A DNA stretch of 22,149 bases, taken from positions 349 through 22,497 of the IMG/VR virus record IMGVR_UViG_3300030450_001570. One strand, given 5' to 3'. Position numbers and translations under genes: made by a program. Source of the stretch: a virus. A model generated the notes under the pieces. That model saw only the letters and a list, made by a program, of their open reading frames with translations. It was not told the DNA's origin and searched no databases. Of this stretch, positions 7,856-13,959 are shown piece after piece (the first letter of the stretch is position 1; every line of letters starts with the position of its first letter).

Positions 7856-7892
7856 TTTATGTGCAGTAGTCATTGTGATTACTGCACATAGA
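7856..7892 (+). other. Long hairpin after the capsid gene
   Basis: Arm ATGTGCAGTAGTCA (7859-7872) pairs with TGATTACTGCACAT (7876-7889) over 14 base pairs, including one G-T wobble, around a 3-nt loop. Up to three more pairs extend outwards. There is no T-run after it, so it is not a standard terminator. It may stabilise the 3' end of capsid mRNA or lower read-through. Confidence 0.7.
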
Positions 7893-7909
7893 TAAGGTAC
7901 AGGATAAAA

Positions 7910-8098
7910 ATGGCAAAAAAAGAAATAAACCAAAGTTTAATAGATGGATATAACAGCGAACTTAAATCAGCTGTTCAACAAAACCGACCTAAAAAATATA
8001 TTGATGATATTAAAAAAGCATTAGTTGATGCAGGTGGAAAGATTGAAACAGCAGATAAGAAAGTTAAAGCTGAAACTACATCTAAAAAGACAAAGTAA
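7910..8098 (+). CDS. Small lysine-rich protein downstream of capsid (62 aa)
   Basis: This short ORF lies between the capsid and connector genes. The first 40 residues look helical (SLIDGYNSELKSAVQQNRPKKYIDDIKKALVDAG), followed by a lysine/threonine-rich tail (DKKVKAETTSKKTK). GGATA upstream is a weak ribosome-binding site. No family is recognised with certainty. Small basic proteins at this site in actinophages are usually head-associated or unknown. Confidence 0.72.
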   Translation: MAKKEINQSLIDGYNSELKSAVQQNRPKKYIDDIKKALVDAGGKIETADKKVKAETTSKKTK

Positions 8099-8111
8099 TT
8101 AGCTAGTAGTC

Positions 8112-8723
8112 ATGTCAGATTATATTACATCTAATAACTTTAAAACGCTAAACAACATACCAACTAGCGATACACAGGATGATGTTGCGATTAGTTCTGC
8201 AATCTCATCTGCGAGTAGAGCTATTGATGCGTATTGTGGTAGGCGATTTTATTTAGATGGTGGTGTGTCATCACATGACTACAAAGCTATAAACAAAGAT
8301 TGGATTTATGTGGATGATTTCTCTACAACAACAGGTCTTGTAGTTAAGTTTGACACAGGCGACAATGGTACATTTGATAAAACAATTAGTTCATCAGATT
8401 ATGAAGTTTTACCATTTAACCAAATTATTGGTGGCATTGAGAGCTGTGCATACTACATAGTCCACATGGTAGATGATGATCTACCAATTACAGGTGCAAG
8501 ACCAAGAGTACAGGTTACTGCTAAATGGGGTTGGGCAAGTGTGCCTGATCCAATAACACAAGCAACATATTTATTAGCATCAGAATACTTTTTTGCAAAG
8601 AACGCACCTTTTGGGATTGCAGGTATAAGTGAGGCAGGTTACTCAATTACAACGAGAACTAGCCCAATGGTAAGAAGATTGATTGAGCCATTTAAAAAAG
8701 GCAATCAATTTGGGGTATATTAA
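8112..8723 (+). CDS. Head-tail connector (HK97 gp6-like adaptor)
   Basis: The 203-aa protein begins with an N-terminal segment, SSAISSASRAIDAYCGRRFY, characteristic of gp6-like adaptors that bind beneath the portal. It continues with a beta-rich insert (DFSTTTGLVVKFDTGDNGTF) and the conserved VQVTAKWGWASVPDPITQATYLLASEYF. The C-terminus is MVRRLIEPFKK. Position after the capsid gene supports an adaptor role in head completion. Confidence 0.88.
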   Translation: MSDYITSNNFKTLNNIPTSDTQDDVAISSAISSASRAIDAYCGRRFYLDGGVSSHDYKAINKDWIYVDDFSTTTGLVVKFDTGDNGTFDKTISSSDYEVLPFNQIIGGIESCAYYIVHMVDDDLPITGARPRVQVTAKWGWASVPDPITQATYLLASEYFFAKNAPFGIAGISEAGYSITTRTSPMVRRLIEPFKKGNQFGVY

Positions 8724-8945
8724 ATGAATTTAAAATTAGATGCTAAAGCAATAGGTGGTGTATTAAGTGCATTAGTCATTTCATTAATTAGTTGGTTGTT
8801 TAGATCAGTTCAACAATTATCAATACAGATAGAAGTTTTAGAGGCAAAAGTAATTGCAAGTGAAAATAAGATTAATGAAATATTAACTGTCATATCAGGT
8901 GTAAACGATAACATCACAGAAATTATTTGGAAAATAGGGGGTTAG
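8724..8945 (+). CDS. Small membrane protein with TM segment and coiled coil (73 aa)
   Basis: The ATG follows the connector stop directly. Residues about 10-26 (IGGVLSALVISLISWLF) form one predicted membrane segment. The rest has a regular heptad-like pattern (VQQLSIQIEVLEAKVIASENKINEIL), suggesting a coiled coil, and ends in IIWKIGG. This topology recalls XhlA-like or holin-associated proteins with the order reversed, but no family is certain. Its place between connector and tail terminator is unusual for a membrane protein. Confidence 0.78.
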   Translation: MNLKLDAKAIGGVLSALVISLISWLFRSVQQLSIQIEVLEAKVIASENKINEILTVISGVNDNITEIIWKIGG

Positions 8946-8946
8946 T

Positions 8947-8988
8947 GTGGATTGTTGTGGAAGTTGCAACTGTAATGGTGGTAAGTAG
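8947..8988 (+). CDS. Cys-rich 13-aa micro-ORF
   Basis: A GTG-initiated ORF fills the gap between two genes: it starts one base after the preceding stop and its TAG overlaps the next GTG start (TAGTG). The product has four cysteines in CCGSCNC followed by glycines and a lysine. It may be only a translational bridge. Its Cys pattern resembles that of the micro-ORF at 307-384. No function is recognised and chance remains possible. Confidence 0.3.
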   Translation: MDCCGSCNCNGGK

Positions 8989-9404
8989 TGGCAACGATAA
9001 GTGCAGTAGCCGATGCGTTGGAAACAACTATTGAAAATGTATCTAATCTTAGGGTTTTTTCAGAATTAGAGGATATTGTAAATCCCCCTGCGTGTGTTAT
9101 TACATTTCAGGGAATAGAGTTTGATACAGCTATGCAAAGAGGTTTAGATACGATGAGTTTTGAGTTGCTTGTAATTGTACAGAGATCAAACATCAGAACA
9201 GCAGTTGATAAGATTGAGGGCTACATTACAGGAAGTGGCTCAACATCTATTAGGCAAACAATTTTTAATTCGCCAACTCTAGGACTTAGCGATACCAATG
9301 CTAGGTGCGTTAATGTAAGTAGTACAGAGAATATGTCTGTCAATGGTGTTGATTGTCTTGGTGCAACAATGCAGGTACAGGTTTACACAAAAGGAAGTGC
9401 ATAG
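8988..9404 (+). CDS. Tail terminator-like protein
   Basis: The 138-aa protein starts at GTG, overlapping the preceding micro-ORF stop. It opens with ISAVADALETTIENVSNLRVF and NPPACVITF, a pattern typical of actinophage tail terminators that cap the tail tube and join it to the head. The middle is a beta-rich segment (DTMSFELLVIVQRSNIRTAVDKIEGYI), ending in a strand-rich VQVYTKGSA. Position between connector and tail tube agrees. A neck-completion role is the alternative. Confidence 0.75.
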   Translation: MATISAVADALETTIENVSNLRVFSELEDIVNPPACVITFQGIEFDTAMQRGLDTMSFELLVIVQRSNIRTAVDKIEGYITGSGSTSIRQTIFNSPTLGLSDTNARCVNVSSTENMSVNGVDCLGATMQVQVYTKGSA

Positions 9405-9611
9405 ATGAAATTTGAAATAATTGGAAATCATAAGATAATGGGTGCTGATAAAGGCGACATTATAGAAATACATGATGACAAATTAATTGAAACTTTAACT
9501 AATGGTGGACACATTAAAGAATATAAAGGAAGAAAACGAGCTAGAAATGATAAAGGGCATTACATAGCTGATGATCCAAAGACAGAGAAGAACGAGGCAT
9601 TTGAGGAATAA
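9405..9611 (+). CDS. Small protein preceding tail tube (68 aa)
   Basis: It starts directly after the previous stop. The N-terminus is a short beta-type segment (KFEIIGNHKIMGADKGDIIEI). The C-terminus (RKRARNDKGHYIADDP then acidic residues) is a pattern I know from small unannotated actinophage proteins at this position. GAGG near its end serves as ribosome-binding site for the tail gene. Function unknown; a tail or neck component is plausible. Confidence 0.78.
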   Translation: MKFEIIGNHKIMGADKGDIIEIHDDKLIETLTNGGHIKEYKGRKRARNDKGHYIADDPKTEKNEAFEE

Positions 9612-10343
9612 ATGGCGATATTTGCTTTAACAGATGGTAGATGTTACATAGGTGGATATGACTTATCCGACCATATTGTAGGTATGAACTTGAATTTAAC
9701 AAGTGAAGAACTTGATACAACAACAATTAATTCAGGTGGGTACAGGTCAAGAGCAGGTGGACTTAAAGATGCTCAATTTACTGCTAATGGTTATTTTGAG
9801 GCAGGTGCTAATAAACCTGATGCTTTACTAGGTGCATCAACAGGATCAGAACATATCGTTACAGTTATGGCAGATAGTGGTGCAGGTAATACTTCTTATT
9901 TCTTTAAAGCTAGACAGTTTGAATATACATTGCTTGGTGCAGTTGGGGAATTAACACCATTTAATATTTCAGCTAGTCAATCAGCAGATCAACCTGTAAA
10001 AGCAACACAGATGAATGATGATAGTGCAACTATTACTGCTAATGGAAATACAACAGGTAGGCAGTTAGGTGCAGTAACTTCTGCTCAAAAAGTCTATGCC
10101 TCACTTCATGTATGGTCTGTTGCAGGAACTTCAACCCCAACACTCACAGCTAAGATACAATCCGATGACAATTCTAGTTTTACAAGTGCAACCGATAGAA
10201 TAACTATGTCATCAGCAACAGCAATTACTTCTGAATACAAAACAGCTGATGGTGCAATTACCGATGACTATTGGCGAGTAAATTGGACACTATCAGGAAC
10301 AAGTCCTGTATTCAAAGCAATCGTGTCAATCGGCATCGCATAG
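9612..10343 (+). CDS. Major tail (tube) protein, long paralogue with C-terminal domain
   Basis: The 243-aa protein has an N-terminal tube domain of about 130 residues: IGGYDLSDHIVGMNLNLTSEELDTTTINSGGYRSRAGGLKDAQ and following. It matches the shorter protein at 11079-11489 (VDLSDHVRQVSLSLTAEELDTTAMSATGYRTRAGGLKDGS). A second domain (about 140-243; VYASLHVWSVAGTSTPTLTAKIQSDD, then YWRVNWTLSGTSPVFKAIVSIGIA) is common on phage tail proteins and is probably exposed on the tail surface. A strong terminator lies just after the gene. It could be a decorated tube subunit made beside the short one. Confidence 0.85.
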   Translation: MAIFALTDGRCYIGGYDLSDHIVGMNLNLTSEELDTTTINSGGYRSRAGGLKDAQFTANGYFEAGANKPDALLGASTGSEHIVTVMADSGAGNTSYFFKARQFEYTLLGAVGELTPFNISASQSADQPVKATQMNDDSATITANGNTTGRQLGAVTSAQKVYASLHVWSVAGTSTPTLTAKIQSDDNSSFTSATDRITMSSATAITSEYKTADGAITDDYWRVNWTLSGTSPVFKAIVSIGIA

Positions 10344-10393
10344 CTCTTTTTTAAACAAATTTTTAATATTTTATCTCTAAAAAAGCCCATGTT

Positions 10394-10424
10394 TGCTTGT
10401 CAAGTTATTCAAGCATTTTTTTTT
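10394..10424 (+). terminator. Rho-independent terminator after long tail protein
   Basis: Arms TGCTTG (10394-10399) and CAAGCA (10410-10415) pair around a 10-nt loop, followed by nine T's (10416-10424). It would end transcription of the upstream tail gene before the block of small genes. Confidence 0.75.
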
Positions 10425-10503
10425 AAGTCAATAATTTCAATCTCTAATTTGTGAAAACAGCTCAAATCGGCTCATATTTGGATTTTGGGAAAATGCCATT
10501 TTG

Positions 10504-10516
10504 TATAATGGGTGTA
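10504..10516 (+). promoter_or_regulatory. Candidate promoter, -10 TATAAT with possible leaderless start
   Basis: A perfect TATAAT lies at 10504-10509, and an ATG starts at 10516, seven bases after the end of the -10 box. That is where a transcript would begin, so the first ORF may be leaderless, which is common in Actinobacteria. No convincing -35 is seen. The site follows a terminator, as expected for an independent unit. Confidence 0.55.
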
Positions 10517-10671
10517 TGAATGGTAAAAGAAATATTTGGATGGAAAGTTTTTTTATACTTCCCAATCCAAAAGATGATGATGATAGTAGTTCTAATCATC
10601 ATGGCAGTTGCACAAAAGAAATAAGAGAGATGGGCGATTGCGAATGTTGGTGGTTAGATGATGATGGATAA
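10516..10671 (+). CDS. Moron-type small protein 1 (51 aa, acidic, Cys/Trp end)
   Basis: The ORF starts at ATG 10516 and ends 18 nt before the next small gene. It has an N-terminal hydrophobic patch (IWMESFFILP), an acidic/serine stretch (DDDDSSSNHH) and a C-terminal DCECWWLDDDG. No family is recognised. There is no Shine-Dalgarno, consistent with a leaderless mRNA. A second ORF in another frame (10520-10624, 34 aa) overlaps it and would encode a single-TM peptide (MMMIVVLIIMAVA), so which frame is translated is uncertain. This frame is preferred because it reaches the next gene. Confidence 0.5.
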   Translation: MNGKRNIWMESFFILPNPKDDDDSSSNHHGSCTKEIREMGDCECWWLDDDG

Positions 10672-10689
10672 AAGAAAGGGGAACTAATA

Positions 10690-10812
10690 ATGGTGGATAT
10701 AAATTGGTTAAATCAAAAATTCCAAATGAAAGCACCTAATCAGGATGATGATAAACCTAAAACGAAAGTTAAGCAACCTGATGAAGAAGATATAGATTGG
10801 TCTAATGCGTAA
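10690..10812 (+). CDS. Moron-type small protein 2 (40 aa, hydrophilic)
   Basis: A strong AAAGGGGA ribosome-binding site precedes ATG 10690 at good spacing. The peptide is charged and lacks hydrophobic segments: MVDINWLNQKFQMKAP, an alternating acidic/basic middle (DDDKPKTKVKQP) and an acidic end (DEEDIDWSNA). No family is recognised. It lies between two other small genes in what looks like a three-gene transcript. Confidence 0.6.
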   Translation: MVDINWLNQKFQMKAPNQDDDKPKTKVKQPDEEDIDWSNA

Positions 10813-10855
10813 TCTTCTTAAATTAGGAAAATTTGGATAGGAAAGGACTAACAAA

Positions 10856-11014
10856 ATGATTATTAGAGATTGTGTTAAATGTGGGAAAGAAATTAAATAC
10901 TCTTTCTTTTCGTTTGATAGTAATGGACAACCGACAGGCAAGTATGCACATATAACAGCATCAGGTCTGTGTTCAAACTCTATTGATGGTTGTTGGGAAA
11001 AAAATAACCTATAA
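10856..11014 (+). CDS. Moron-type small zinc-ribbon-like protein (52 aa)
   Basis: ATG 10856 follows a GAAAGGA site at 8-nt spacing. The protein has two Cys pairs: CVKCGK near the N-terminus (residues 6-11) and C39...C46 near the C-terminus (LCSNSIDGCW), a likely zinc-ribbon. The middle is aromatic and polar (YSFFSFDSNGQPTGKYAH). Small zinc ribbons of this kind in phages are often of unknown role. Third gene of the block between the two tail-tube paralogues. Confidence 0.72.
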   Translation: MIIRDCVKCGKEIKYSFFSFDSNGQPTGKYAHITASGLCSNSIDGCWEKNNL

Positions 11015-11078
11015 CAAGAATATTTAAACTTCTTTCGTATAGGGTCTAATTAACCTAAGCGAAAAAAGGAATAATATT
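11011..11078 (+). promoter_or_regulatory. Repeated promoter-like element E1 before short tail tube gene
   Basis: This leader matches another at 15183-15249 in order and spacing. Shared blocks are ACAAGAATA (11014-11022), TCGTAT (11035-11040), exactly 17 nt, then AGCGAAAAAAGGA (11058-11070) and 8 nt to the ATG. ATAACA (11011-11016) could be a -35 box, 18 nt before TCGTAT as a non-standard -10. AAAGGA is the ribosome-binding site. A late promoter or leader is likely. Confidence 0.6.
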
Positions 11079-11489
11079 ATGGCAGTTTTTGCATTTACAG
11101 ATGCAAGTGTAACTATTAATTCTGTTGATCTGTCAGATCATGTTAGGCAAGTTTCATTGTCCTTAACAGCAGAAGAATTAGACACAACAGCAATGTCTGC
11201 AACAGGTTATAGAACTAGAGCAGGTGGTTTAAAAGATGGATCACTTACTGTGGAATTTAACCAAGACTTTGCATCATCAGAGATTGATGCCACATTTAAT
11301 GGCATTATAGGAACAGTAGTAGCATTCGTTGTTAAACCAACAAGTGGCTCTGTATCATCAACAAATCCTAGTTATTCAGGAAATGTTTTGATTACAGAAT
11401 ATATGCCACTAGCAAACGCAGTTGGCGATTTAGCAACAGTATCTATGACTTTCCCAACAAGTGGTGCTGTAACAAGAGCCACAAGTTAA
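11079..11489 (+). CDS. Major tail tube protein, short paralogue
   Basis: The 136-aa protein matches the N-terminal part of the long tail protein and lacks its C-terminal domain. It has the LSDHVRQVSLSLTAEELDTTAMSATGYRTRAGGLKDGS core typical of actinophage tail tubes, then beta strands ending in LATVSMTFPTSGAVTRATS. It forms the tube through which DNA exits. It has its own strong ribosome-binding site in a repeated leader, consistent with high expression. It is probably the main tube subunit. Confidence 0.88.
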   Translation: MAVFAFTDASVTINSVDLSDHVRQVSLSLTAEELDTTAMSATGYRTRAGGLKDGSLTVEFNQDFASSEIDATFNGIIGTVVAFVVKPTSGSVSSTNPSYSGNVLITEYMPLANAVGDLATVSMTFPTSGAVTRATS

Positions 11490-11491
11490 TC

Positions 11492-11764
11492 GTGGGTAAC
11501 ATGACAGTAACCATGTTGGATGGTACGAAAGTAGAAGTAAGGATAACCCCTAAAGACATCATTGACTTTGAAAGAAAGTTTGATGTGCCTGTTTCAGCTT
11601 TACAGCAGGAACAAAGGTATGAGTGGTTGTTATATCTTGCATGGCTATCAGCAAAAAGAGCAAATGGTATAACTGAAAATTACGAACAATGGATTGCACT
11701 TGTTGAAGATTTAGATTTAACATCAGGATCAAGTGATAACCCAAAAGCACAAGCAGTTTCGTAA
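11492..11764 (+). CDS. Tail assembly chaperone, short form (gpG-like)
   Basis: The 90-aa product is the unshifted form of the tail assembly chaperone, found just before the tape measure as in lambda G/GT. It has a short beta N-terminus (MTVTMLDGTKVEVRI), then helices: PKDIIDFERKFDVPVSA and YEWLLYLAWLSAKRANG. The GTG at 11492 or an ATG at 11501 could be the start; neither has a strong ribosome-binding site. The end is reached after the slippery site when ribosomes do not shift. Confidence 0.85.
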   Translation: MGNMTVTMLDGTKVEVRITPKDIIDFERKFDVPVSALQQEQRYEWLLYLAWLSAKRANGITENYEQWIALVEDLDLTSGSSDNPKAQAVS

Positions 11765-11886
11765 GATTAGTTGCACAGGTATCAGTTGCATTAGGCGTTT
11801 CACCTAATGAGATTATGCAACTTGAATTACCTATGTTTGATGCAGTAGTAGATGCGTTAGAACAGCGATATGAAAGTAGTAGTTAA
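11492..11886 (+). CDS. Tail assembly chaperone, -1 frameshift form (gpGT-like)
   Basis: A slippery CCCAAAA (11740-11746) lies in the correct phase (C CCA AAA). The -1 frame opens exactly there after a TAA at 11737 and runs to 11886, adding about 46 residues: STSSFVRLVAQVSVALG, SPNEIMQLELPMFDAVVDALEQRYESSS. This extension is typical of the T part of gpGT, which recruits tail tube subunits to the tape measure. The product is about 131 aa. The end overlaps the next start (TAATG). Confidence 0.85.
11740..11746 (+). other. Programmed -1 frameshift site CCCAAAA
   Basis: The heptamer fits X XXY YYZ with 0-frame codons CCA AAA slipping to CCC AAA. The -1 frame is closed just upstream (TAA 11737) and open downstream until 11886. 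Confidence 0.8.
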
Positions 11887-12458
11887 TGGCTAAAGGATTT
11901 GTTCAAAAAGATTTTCAAATTGATGCCTCTGAATTAAAAGATTTACAGAGGTTATTAAAAATGTATGCAGATAAAGATATGCAAAATGCTATGACTAGAG
12001 CAAACAGGGAAACTGCAACTGTTGTTAGAGATAAGGCAAGAAAAAATGTATCAAGAGAGAATGTACCTTTAGCTCGTAAAAGCTCTAAAGGCGTTGGCTC
12101 ACAAGCAACAAGAACAAGTGCAACTATTTCATGGAAAAAAAATTATAACACAAGACACCCAACCTTAAACTTGGCTAACTATGGTGCGCAAAAATGGCAT
12201 ATACCATATCCACCAAATGCAAAAAAAGTTGGCGAAGTATTTAATATTCCACAACAAGCAATGAAAAGGCGAGTAGGTAAGAAATGGCTAGGTAATCAAT
12301 ATAAAGCAGGGGATAATCCAAATTGGTCTACTTATGGCAAAAAAGGTTATGCAATACAAAAAGCAGTAGAAGATATGAGAGAAAAAGTAGTTGAAATTCA
12401 TGGGGAATTACTACATAAGCAGTTGGTTGATAGTTTCAAAAAAAGAAAGAAAAAATAA
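11886..12458 (+). CDS. Tail-completion-like minor protein (190 aa)
   Basis: The ATG overlaps the frameshift-product stop (TAATG) and the stop overlaps the tape measure start. The N-terminus has a helical part (LKDLQRLLKMYADKDMQNAMTRANRETATVVRDKARKNV) that recalls HK97 gp10-like tail-completion proteins. The middle is basic with aromatic/His residues (NYGAQKWHIPYPPNAKKVG) and the C-terminus is very basic (KKRKKK). Its position between chaperone and tape measure is unusual for gp10. Exact role is uncertain. Confidence 0.65.
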   Translation: MAKGFVQKDFQIDASELKDLQRLLKMYADKDMQNAMTRANRETATVVRDKARKNVSRENVPLARKSSKGVGSQATRTSATISWKKNYNTRHPTLNLANYGAQKWHIPYPPNAKKVGEVFNIPQQAMKRRVGKKWLGNQYKAGDNPNWSTYGKKGYAIQKAVEDMREKVVEIHGELLHKQLVDSFKKRKKK

Positions 12459-13957
12459 TGGCAGGTGCAGAGAAGTTTAAGATAAGTATTTTAGGCGATA
12501 CTAAACAATTTGTTAATAGTATAACTAAAGGTCAAAAGCGTTTAAAGAAATTTGGTAGTGTTGCAAAATCAATAGGTAAAGGTGTAGGGGTTGCCTTTGC
12601 AGGGATGACAGCAGTTGCAGGTACACTTGGCAAACAAATGGTTGAACTTGCAAGTGATGCAAACGAGGCACAGGCAATGTTTGAGGAAACATTTGGAAAT
12701 GCTTTACCACAAGCAAGTGCATTTGTAGAGGAATTTGCACATAAGGCAGGTTTTGCCGAACACGAATTACAGCAGTTACTTGGTACATCAGGTGCTGTTA
12801 TGCAAGGTATTGATTTCACAACAGAGGCATCTGCTGATCTATCAATGAAATTAGCAACTCTTGCAGGGGATGTTGCCTCATTCTCAAACGCACAAGGTGG
12901 TGCAAAAGCAGTATTAGATGCAATGACTAAATCACTACTTGGCGAAAGAGAAAGTCTTAAAACTTATGGTATTGCAATAAACGAGGCAGAAGTACAAACA
13001 GAGGCATTTGCGATGACAGGCAAAAGCTCTGCAAAAGAATTAACTAAACAGGAAAAAGCATTAGCAACTTATAACTTATTACTTAAAAAGACCAAAGTAC
13101 AGCAGGGCGACTTAAATAGAACGCAGGATAGCTTTGCAAACAAATCTAGGAAAGCACAAGCAGAGTTAAAAGACTTAAAGAAAACATTAGGCGAAGAATT
13201 ATTACCTGTTGCTGATGAAATGTTACCTGTTCTTATGGATATGGTTAAAAGTTTAAATCCAAGTCTTACAAATTCAATTAAAGCTCTTTCCCCATTTTTA
13301 AGTGCATTAGGTAAATTGTTTAGTGCATTGCTACCACCATTACTTGCTGTGTTTACTTTTATTCTTGAAAAATTACAACCTGTTTTCTTAAAACTAAGCG
13401 ATTTTGTTCTTGAAACTGTTATACCTGCATTTAGAAAACTACCTGAGGCATTTGAGGAAGTTATTAACAAAATTATTACCAAGATAAATAATTTTTTAAG
13501 TTCGCTTAATAATTTTGCTAGTAAAATTCAAGGTTTTTTCAAAAAGATTGGAATTGATGTTAATGTTCCACAATTAGGATTATTAAACGAAGTTGATTTT
13601 ACAAAAGGCGATGGTGGTATAAATCTTGATGCTTTAGACCAAGCAAGAGAACAAGCAGGTCAAATGGCAGGTGTTAGTACTGCAAGTAATGATACATTTG
13701 CAGGTGCAACAAGTCCATCAATGCAACCTGATACAACAAGTAGAGCATTAGCAGATAGCTATGCACAAATGGCACAAGCTAGGGGTGGGCAAACTGTTGT
13801 AAATAATAATATAGAAGTTACAGCACCACCTTTAACTGATCCTGTTGCAGTAGGTAAAGAAGTAGAAAAAGTATTACAAGCTGTGGAACAATCACAGGGT
13901 AAAGTTAATGTAACAACTCGTAGGTCATTTTCATCATTTAGAGTAGTGCCTATTTAA
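12458..13957 (+). CDS. Tape measure protein (short, 499 aa)
   Basis: The longest tail protein: it sets tail length and is ejected with DNA. The N-terminus has FKISILGDTKQFVNSITKGQKRLKKFGSVAK and a hydrophobic helix (IGKGVGVAFAGMTAVAGTLG). Then come VELASDANEAQAMFEETFGNALPQA, GERESLKTYGIAINEAEVQ and the NRTQDSFANKSRKAQAELKDLKKTLGEELLP pattern typical of tape measures. A second hydrophobic region lies near residues 275-300. At about 1.5 angstroms per residue the tail would be near 75 nm, shorter than in many siphophages. Confidence 0.95.
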   Translation: MAGAEKFKISILGDTKQFVNSITKGQKRLKKFGSVAKSIGKGVGVAFAGMTAVAGTLGKQMVELASDANEAQAMFEETFGNALPQASAFVEEFAHKAGFAEHELQQLLGTSGAVMQGIDFTTEASADLSMKLATLAGDVASFSNAQGGAKAVLDAMTKSLLGERESLKTYGIAINEAEVQTEAFAMTGKSSAKELTKQEKALATYNLLLKKTKVQQGDLNRTQDSFANKSRKAQAELKDLKKTLGEELLPVADEMLPVLMDMVKSLNPSLTNSIKALSPFLSALGKLFSALLPPLLAVFTFILEKLQPVFLKLSDFVLETVIPAFRKLPEAFEEVINKIITKINNFLSSLNNFASKIQGFFKKIGIDVNVPQLGLLNEVDFTKGDGGINLDALDQAREQAGQMAGVSTASNDTFAGATSPSMQPDTTSRALADSYAQMAQARGGQTVVNNNIEVTAPPLTDPVAVGKEVEKVLQAVEQSQGKVNVTTRRSFSSFRVVPI

Positions 13958-13959
13958 TC

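Noticed and set aside
12532-12819. Minus-strand ORF of 95 aa opposite the tape measure gene
   Set aside because: It lies entirely inside a clear plus-strand gene, and its Ala/Cys/Ser-rich product follows from reading the plus codons backwards.
13069-13482. Minus-strand ORF of 137 aa opposite the tape measure gene
   Set aside because: Mirror of a long low-stop coding region; no recognisable protein features.
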